From positions 15,820,001 through 15,884,000 of the forward strand of contig NC_072805.1 of the NCBI RefSeq assembly GCF_028583425.1: DNA of 64,000 nt. Direction: 5' to 3'. The stretch is from Eublepharis macularius (taxonomy: Eukaryota; Chordata; Lepidosauria; Squamata; Eublepharidae). The stretch's first letter is position 1, and each line of letters opens with the position of its first letter. Shown here piece after piece: positions 1-64,000 of the stretch. The notes under the pieces were generated by a model, which worked only from the letters and a program-made list of their open reading frames with translations, did not search any database and was not told the origin of the DNA. The translations under genes were made by a program, and so were the position numbers.

Positions 1-385
1 TGTGATTTTCTGCAGTCAAGAGAAAGGTATTTGTCACCATTTTCATGTATTTTTGCTAAGTTAACTATTGATTATATTATATTCACTTGCAGTGAGATAG
101 GCGGATTATATGTATCATCATCAGCGTGCTACAGGTGTCCGTTTATCCTTCAGAAACTCTTTTTCCAAATATTTTTATTTATCAACAAATAGGGGTACAG
201 AAAATGGGGGGGGGGGGTTAAAACAGTTTAAAATGCACATTGCAAGGACTATTGAAATATAGTAATGATATGGTAATTGTATGACATTTAAAATATAAAT
301 TTCAGATATTCAACTTACTCGTAATACTCAGTAATATTTCCTCTTTTCATCTTAATAAATCTCAACATTAGATAAATAGGCATTT

Positions 386-475
386 ACAGTACAATCCTAA
401 GAAGTGTTACACCAGTCTAAGTCAATTGAAATCAATGGGCTTAGACTGAAGTAACTCTGCCTAGGATTGCACTGT
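386..475. repeat. 90-bp palindromic interspersed repeat
   Basis: The two halves are imperfect inverted copies of each other (ACAGTACAATCCTAAG against its complement ending GGATTGCACTGT), joined by a short AT spacer. Related single or double arms occur near 15115, 15795, 21868, 55740 and 63350, so this is a dispersed family. Confidence 0.65.
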
Positions 476-540
476 TAATGAATTATATATATTAGTTCAT
501 TTAAAATGGGGAAAAAAACTATTTAGTATTAACTGATGGT

Positions 541-605
541 GCTAGAGTGTGCCCTCAAGTCATAGCTGACTTATGGCAACCCCTACCACGGTTTTCATGG
601 CAAAA
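541..605 (-). repeat. BovB/Sauria-SINE-type 3' tail
   Basis: It starts GTGCCCTCAAGTCATAGCTG, the reverse complement of the BovB LINE 3' terminus that Sauria-type SINEs share. Only the tail is recognisable. Confidence 0.5.
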
Positions 606-934
606 GACTAACGGGTGGTTTGTCATTGCTTGTCTCTGCAACCCCATCTTTCCTCCCTGTTTTCTCAGCCCTGTATGTGTGCTGTGTGTGGTTTGTGCTT
701 GTTTGATTGCCTTTTATTTCCCACTAAATTAAGAAACTTTTCCTGTTCAACATCTACTTGGTTATTTGAGAGTTCTCTAATGAATAATCCTGGTATACAT
801 AGGTGGAGAATCCCAGTTACTCCCTCTAGTTTACCTCCTTAATGTTAATTCCCCCAAGTAATTAAGGAAACCTCCTCTTTGGGCAACAACAGGTGCCTTC
901 AATTTCAGTTCTAGCACTCCCTTCAAAAACCTAC

Positions 935-16665
<15,731 letters not shown>

Positions 16666-16706
16666 GGTGAGTCTGCCCAGAGACACCTGTAATGCAAGTG
16701 CTGGAT

Positions 16707-16718
16707 CTCTTTAAATAG
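16707..16718 (-). promoter_or_regulatory. TATA-like box of gene A
   Basis: TATTTAAAG (minus strand) lies about 46 bp upstream of the ATG at 16665. An HNF1-like half site (ATTAAC) sits roughly 130 bp upstream, near 16800. Inferred from position and similarity to gene B. Confidence 0.4.
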
Positions 16719-16719
16719 T

Positions 16720-18330
16720 CCACTGAAGTCCAAGGTTCACTTGAAATAGAGAACAGAATTATATTGAATTTCAACCCTTGCCAGCTGCACAGTCTGAGGT
16801 TAATATATCCTGCAACTTATTGGAAATGGGCCAAAAAAATAGCTCCCCCTTCTCTGGCAGTCGAAAGGTTTTCAAACAACACCAAAGAATCTCAAGGGAG
16901 GGAGTGCTGTTGAAACCTCTCGCTGGATTTATTCTTGTGCAGTGATTGGGCCACAAGAGGACACACGGGGTTGCTTGCAAGACACCAGTTCAGCTGGCTT
17001 TTATTAAAAGCTGTTCTGCGAGTCCCAGGAAATGAGCTAAAAAATCATGGAAGAAACCTGTTGTACTATAAGTCTGAAAGTTCTTGGATTTGAATCTCCA
17101 CTGCCATGAAGTTGGCCTTAGAGAACCTATTATTTCATGACCTTAGTGCCCACTCCCCCATGTACTGTATACGGCAACAGATCTGCAGCTGTACAGGATG
17201 GTTTTAAAGACTGCAACAACAAAATAGTATATGGGCTTTCATACTCTATAAAAGTGTAAGTTGAAATGCAAGGAGCCTCTAGTGAAATGCAAGGAGGGGA
17301 AAGGTATAGAGGCCCCTACCCCACGCACTAATAAAAGTCTGCGATTCCTAGTCTTGTTAACCCTGTGGGCACTTTTGGCCTTTTGAGTGGCTGCCACCAC
17401 ACAATGGCTACCATGATGTGCTAGGCCCATGTTGGAGGTTGCAAGCCAAATTTCTTCCTATGATCTTCCTACAGTGGAGGAAACCATTTCTCAATGAGTG
17501 CTCCCTCAGACACAAAGGTGAAATCTCCTTGGCTATTTTGAAGAACCTCTCACTCCATGTAGGGTACCAAGCTCCAGTTGGAGCCTAGCGTTCTCCCAAA
17601 ATTACAACTACTCTCCAGACTACAGAGGTCTGTATGAAATAGCTTTCCTGATGAGGTCAGGAAGGCTCCCACCCTCCTGGCTTTCTGCAACTTATGTAAA
17701 ACCAAATTATTCGAGAGGGTTTTCCTAATAGTGCTGTATTGTAACAATACAGTTCAGGAAGATACTTGAGTAAAGGGTTAGGAGGAACTGTGATCTATTC
17801 TACTGCGTATCGTTTGTGCCGTTTGATGCTATAAGTAGGATCCTACTATGCAGTGTTTGCATTGTTTAATGCCTTATGTTAATATCTTTGTTTTGCTTTA
17901 GTTTTGTTTTCAGATTTCTGGTTGGCATCAGATTCCAAAAATCCAAATCCTATTGCGTTGTTCATTGGATGTTCCATCCTGTTGATTGTATCGACTCGCC
18001 CTGTGTAATTTGCCTTGAGAAAGGCAGACTGCAAATAAAGTAAATGAAATAAGTAAATAAAATGTGGACATTCAAATTCAGCCACTAAAGGATTTGGCAT
18101 GCCCGTGCTTCCAACTTCATTATGCTCTGATTTGTGTAGGGTGGGGGGAGGACTGAAACTAAGCCTGTACTCTTTGAGGTCTTTGATTTAAGCTCTGAGT
18201 TCTGCTGTAACCTAGTTCCTCCTCTGAGGCCATCCCTAGAGACTCGTGGTCTACTCGTATGTGGTTGCATAGCTGGCAGAGCAATAGGTCACTCATTGTG
18301 TCCATGTCCACAAGATTGTGAAATGCCTTC
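16720..18330. other. Upstream flank of gene A
   Basis: Intergenic. A CR1/L2-like tail with GCAAATAAAGTAAATGAAATAA lies near 18000-18060. The rest shows no gene or clear repeat. Confidence 0.4.
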
Positions 18331-18339
18331 TCCTCATGA

Positions 18340-19035
18340 ACGGGGGCAGGTCTAGCAGGTGGAGAGAGTGTCATTGCTCTAGAGAGAAAGTCTACCAGTA
18401 GCAAGGCTTTGTCTCTGGTGCAGACGATCTGGTTGTCATATTTTTTAAACTCTTACCGTGTATTTTGTAGGTGTCCAATAGGCTTAGTAAAAATTACTAT
18501 GTCTGAATGGACTATCCCTTGGGTGCAAAATACATACCAGTAGAATTTAATCATAGCAAAAGCAATTGCAGTAGCTCTACTTCTACGGGAGCATGATTTT
18601 GCTCAGTTGCTTCTGCAGCCATGGGTTGCTCTCATTGCCACAGACTGGCTCCCAGACCATCTCTGAATGCATCTGCCTCTACTCCTAGATAGTTCCTTGG
18701 ATCAAGGATTGCAGCAGTGGAACAGCTGGGATGGTGTCTTTGAGCTTGTTTAGGGCTTTTCTCCGTAAATATCTCCCCTGCCAGAGAATTACAATTTTCC
18801 AATAACACCCAGTCAGTCGTCGAGACTCACATGGAATGTACTGGGCCAGGTACTGAAGGGTGTCTGTCTTTGAAAGCCTTTCTCCTTCTCCGGGGAGGGC
18901 ATTTTGTTGATTGCCTGCATGCCAACAGCAGGTGCAACATGATCTTTGGGAAAGACACGGCCCATGTACTTGACAGTTTCTAAGACTGTTCTTGTTAAGC
19001 CGTGTGCCTTTGTATCATGCTGTCCAGGGCACATT
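18340..19035 (-). pseudogene. Ty3/gypsy pol fragment (RT end to RNase H)
   Basis: Minus-strand frames, joined over stops and shifts, give YMGRVFPKDHVAP, AINKMPSPEKEKG, LQYLAQYIP, LNKLKDTIPAVPLLQ, IFTKPIGHLQ, KYDNQIV and LLLVDFLSRA. That is the order of a gypsy RT thumb/RNase H region (…FLGHV, MPxP, LxYLxxFIP, …LLxADxLSRA). It is decayed, with no LTRs or integrase recognised alongside. Confidence 0.7.
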
Positions 19036-22000
19036 TAAAAATGGCGTCATGTCCCAGTTGCTGCTGTCATCTGTTGTGTGTTGGACATCTTGGCCCCTGC
19101 TGACACATGCATGATTCTTTGGTTGGAAACTAGCATGCCGCACCCACGTCATGCTTTACAAAACCCTCATGTTTGTAGGTGGACTTTGCATCAACCTTTG
19201 ACTGGAGCCTTGTACGTGCCAGACTCTCGCATCCCTTTTTCTCCTCACCAATGTGGCATGTGCATAGAAGCGTCTGCAGCCTGCCCGTACTGCCCACTGT
19301 TCTCATTTCCTCCACCCACCCCAGGAAGCCACTATTAGCTTCGCTGTGGACACAGTACTTCAGTGGTCACATGAAACAGTGCCGATATTGACTCCCGTAT
19401 GGCAATGCAGAGAAGGATGCAGCCAGTTCTGCCCATGCAGCCTGTGTTAAGTGTAAAATGGCCGTTATAATACACTGTTTTTCTTCTCTGTGAGCCCGAG
19501 GTGGCTGACCCAGTGGGTGGGCTGAGTGGTCTTCTTGTTGACCCCCTCAGCTTCTAGTTCTTCAGATGTGGACTTAGATTTCCTCAGGACAGAAAAGGTA
19601 AGTCCTATTTGAGGCAATAAATTGACCTCCGGAGAAGTACACGAATCCCTCCCAAGCAACAGAGGATCATGGTTTTCCATCATATCAATGATCAATTTGA
19701 TTTCGTTAGAACTTTTACAGTAGTGTGCCTTAGGTCTGGCTTGATAACCGACCCCCAAAATACTAGCGTGACTAGCATACCTGCCTTTTGTGTCCCCCCC
19801 TTTGTGTTTGTTGTTTGCATTAATGCTCTGCTGTCCAATTTTAAATGTATTTTATCTTATTAATGTGGTTTTATATTTTTATACATGTTGTTGTCTGCTC
19901 TGAGCCCACTTGTGGGGAGAACAGACTATAAACGTAATAAAATAAAAATGAAAGAAAAGAGACCTGTAGGCTTTCATGTCTCTGCTCCCAAGTAGGATCT
20001 GGTGTTCTACTGGGATTACAGCTGAACTCCAGACTACGGAGATCAGTACCCCTCTGATGAAAATGGTCGCTCTGGAGGGCAGACTCTAAGGGATACCATA
20101 GAACCTAGGAGAAACAGAAGTCTGAGTGTGATATCACATGCCTGCTGAGCTCCTTCTCTTCTCCACACTCCACCTTTCAAGGAATTACTCCCAATTTCTA
20201 GGAGTTTCCCAAGTCAAGCTAGTGACCCTAGAGTTGCACCATACATTAGAATGATCCACCCCCCACACACCATTAGAATGGTCCTCTCTAAAGGCTGCAG
20301 AATGGACACAGAGAACATGGCCATGCCTGTGACCTTTTCCAGCTTCGTACCTTTTCCCATTGATCCACGCACACTGACTACAGGGGATTTAGAAGGGTGT
20401 CACTCTGTTTAGGATTGAGCTGGTATCCCAGAACATGTGTGCGTATTTCTGCATCTATTGCAAACCTCGCTTTGGTCCCGCAGAGCACAGAATGTGCAGT
20501 GAAAATTTCCCTGAGCGCTGGCATTGCTTTTGCTGGCAGCCAGGGGGGAAATTTTTTACTGTTGCTCAATTGCATGCCATGTTGTTTCTGCCAACAAAAC
20601 TTTAACCTGGGTACTCACAATAGCTTTTGCTCTGCAAATATCCAGAACCGCGTGCCAGGGTGAGAGCAGGGTTTTCCAGAAGTGTTTTTCCCCCCTTCCC
20701 CTTTAGTACATTGTACTAAAGGCAATCTTGTCCCTTAGCAAAACATCCTCATAGAGGCCAAATTTGCGATGCTTTCCTTTTCCACTCAGCAATATGACAA
20801 AAATCATCTTATTCCTGCAGCCTCATTGTATTTCAGCTATCAGAGCTGGTTTCTCTCAGACGCAGTGCTCTTCCTGGGCTTAGGGTGGGCCGGCCTTAAA
20901 GGCTATTAAAGCTTCTACCTGGATTATGTCGATAGGCCTGCAAACACCCCATGCATGTAATAGGTTATATCGTGCCATATTTCTCAGCCAGGTTTAAAGC
21001 CTCCCTCTCTCTTATAAGTATGACTTATAAGTGCAACTCCAACATGACGCCCCTCTAGGCTTGCTTTTGAGTAAATACTGTAACTGTACCAAGGTGAGGG
21101 AGAGAATAAGAACAATGTTATTTAAGAGCGGTGCTAAGAGCCCCAAAGACTGCTGTTCGTAGCTTTCTTCAAATGGAAACCTTGAGGTGTTTCAGACTGT
21201 TTAGATTGCCATGAGAACAAGGCAGACTTCAAGATACCCCTGAGGCTCCCGGGATGAAGATGTAAACACGGAGTCTCTTCCTTTAAAAATATAAAGACCA
21301 GAAGTTTGTCACACCTCTCTCCAGTTCTAGCCTGCCACCATCTAGTGCACGGTGCCCACTTAACTCTGTAATGGATTGCGTTCACTGTAATTTGTGGCAC
21401 TTGAGCCAAAATTAAGGTAAAGTTTTGGTAAGGCACTTTCCATTTTTTAAAATGTTCAATAAACTTGACTTAAAAAAATCTTCAGTATGGATTTTAATGG
21501 GTTAATCAAATCTGCAGCCACTTACAAATGAAGACAAATAACAGCTCTGCAGGGGGGAAACTGCATTTTTAGACGATCTGCACATGTAAGATTGTATGTT
21601 TCCCCAGAAAGGCAAGTAACAGCACCCGAGGGCTGCTTCAGATTGGAGAAACAGTATGAAGGGGAACATTTAAACTCTTTCCCCTCTGAATTGGGTGCCT
21701 AATTTTTGGAGGAGGAAAGAAGTTGTCAGCTGGAACTCCTAAAATCCATATTTTCTGTTTGAGTATTAAGGTATCTGCTACCATTCCTGTTTAAAACAAC
21801 TTTAAAAACTCTATGCTGCTTGTTTAACCCCAGGCACCTTGCAAAACCAATCTCATCAATTGACTAACAGTGCAATCCTAAAAAGAGTAAAATATTACAG
21901 CCCCGATTTCAGTTCTTAAGATTCACCAACAGCATTCATAGTAATCTCCACCTAGTAGCTGAAATCCTTGACAGCACTTCCTAAATGCTGGTCAGAATCA

Positions 22001-22162
22001 CACGAAATTTCTGGTTGATAAAGACTGGTTGATAGCAGTCAAAGCCTCTGATTATTTCCCTGCCTTCAGGGCTAAGGCACACTTTGACAAATACAGTTTT
22101 CAGTTATCATTTAAGTATTTGATGTCTCAAGACAATAGCAAACCAGCAAATAACGTTGCCAG
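19036..22162. other. Intergenic spacer downstream of gene B
   Basis: It holds a LINE-type tail near 19880-19950 (GTGGGGAGAACAGACTATAA then A-rich), a palindromic-family arm near 21868, and otherwise unclassified DNA. The 3' UTR of gene B must extend into the right end. Confidence 0.45.
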
Positions 22163-63777
<41,615 letters not shown>

Positions 63778-63806
63778 CTTTGCCTCTGGTGAAATGCTTG
63801 CTTCTC

Positions 63807-63818
63807 TCTTTTAAAGAG
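63807..63818 (-). promoter_or_regulatory. TATA-like box of gene B
   Basis: A TTTAAA core (read on the minus strand) lies about 34 bp upstream of the ATG at 63777. It would give a very short 5' leader. Gene A has the same word in a similar place. Function is inferred from position only. Confidence 0.4.
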
Positions 63819-64000
63819 TCCAAAGATCTCCGTTTAAGGGTGTGTTTCTACAGGAACTCCGAAGGGAGACAAGCGCCTGGAGGAGGAGGCCCAATTTCTC
63901 TCCCCTCCCTAATGCAAAGAACCAGTTTGGAAGTGGTCCAGCTGGCGTCTGACTAACCCCAAAATAACTGAGCAAGAGTTCACAACCTTTGATTTACTTC

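Larger units (their letters stand above)
1..934 (-). other. Gene A intron 6 (partial)
   Basis: No exon recognised. It holds a 90-bp palindromic repeat (386-475) and a BovB/SINE-type tail (about 541-605). The rest is AT-rich unclassified sequence. Confidence 0.6.

Noticed and set aside
1..934. Exon 7 of gene A
   Set aside because: No segment with the second cysteine pair, the CLR..KT motif or matching splice sites was found on the minus strand; it must lie beyond the left edge.

Overview
The window is vertebrate nuclear DNA, most likely from a squamate reptile (lizard or gecko). This rests on the repeat mix: BovB (RTE) 3' ends, young-looking L1, CR1/L2-type tails, tRNA-derived SINEs and very many non-autonomous DNA transposons with 8-bp target duplications. 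It is inference, since there is no unique species marker. Nearly all protein-coding signal outside repeats belongs to one family, secreted/ER-lumenal type-B carboxylesterases (CES), and all of it is on the minus strand.

Two CES2-like genes lie head to tail. Gene B is complete: 13 exons from 63777 down to 22163, with canonical GT/AG sites, every phase joining, and a predicted 557-residue protein. It has a signal peptide, Ser229-Glu345-His458 triad, two predicted disulfides and a C-terminal HVDL tetrapeptide of ER-retention type. Gene A starts at 16665 and runs off the left edge; its first six exons (268 codons, nucleophile Ser224) are present. Exons 2, 4, 5 and 6 have identical lengths in the two genes (205, 134, 154 and 105 nt), as expected for a tandem duplication. 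Each start codon has a TTTAAA box about 35-46 bp upstream.

Layout: 1-16.7 kb is gene A, whose introns carry hAT-type elements (3878-4257, 6315-6663, 13804-14115), palindromic elements, an LTR-like block (9301-10090) and an ORF1-only L1 split by an hAT element (10.8-13.0 kb). 16.7-22.2 kb is the spacer between the genes, with a decayed Ty3/gypsy pol fragment. 22.2-63.8 kb is gene B. Its introns hold an unclassified LINE (about 33-35.7 kb), a three-deep nest of elements (38.1-41.4 kb), an inverted-repeat element with a 13-bp duplication (42.7-43.0 kb), an L1 that landed inside the exon-4 acceptor tract (44071-45619), a full-length L1 with a 17-bp target duplication (49579-55304), BovB and L1 scraps, and a 5-kb complex (57.6-62.7 kb). 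That complex holds a BED-finger hAT-transposase-like ORF, two tandem arrays, a 194-bp palindrome and an hAT terminus.

The two esterases would act in the ER lumen or secretory path on ester, amide and thioester substrates. No operon, CRISPR array, rRNA or genuine tRNA gene was seen. The most interesting material is structural: nested insertions datable by intact duplications, and mobile DNA that has rebuilt a splice site.
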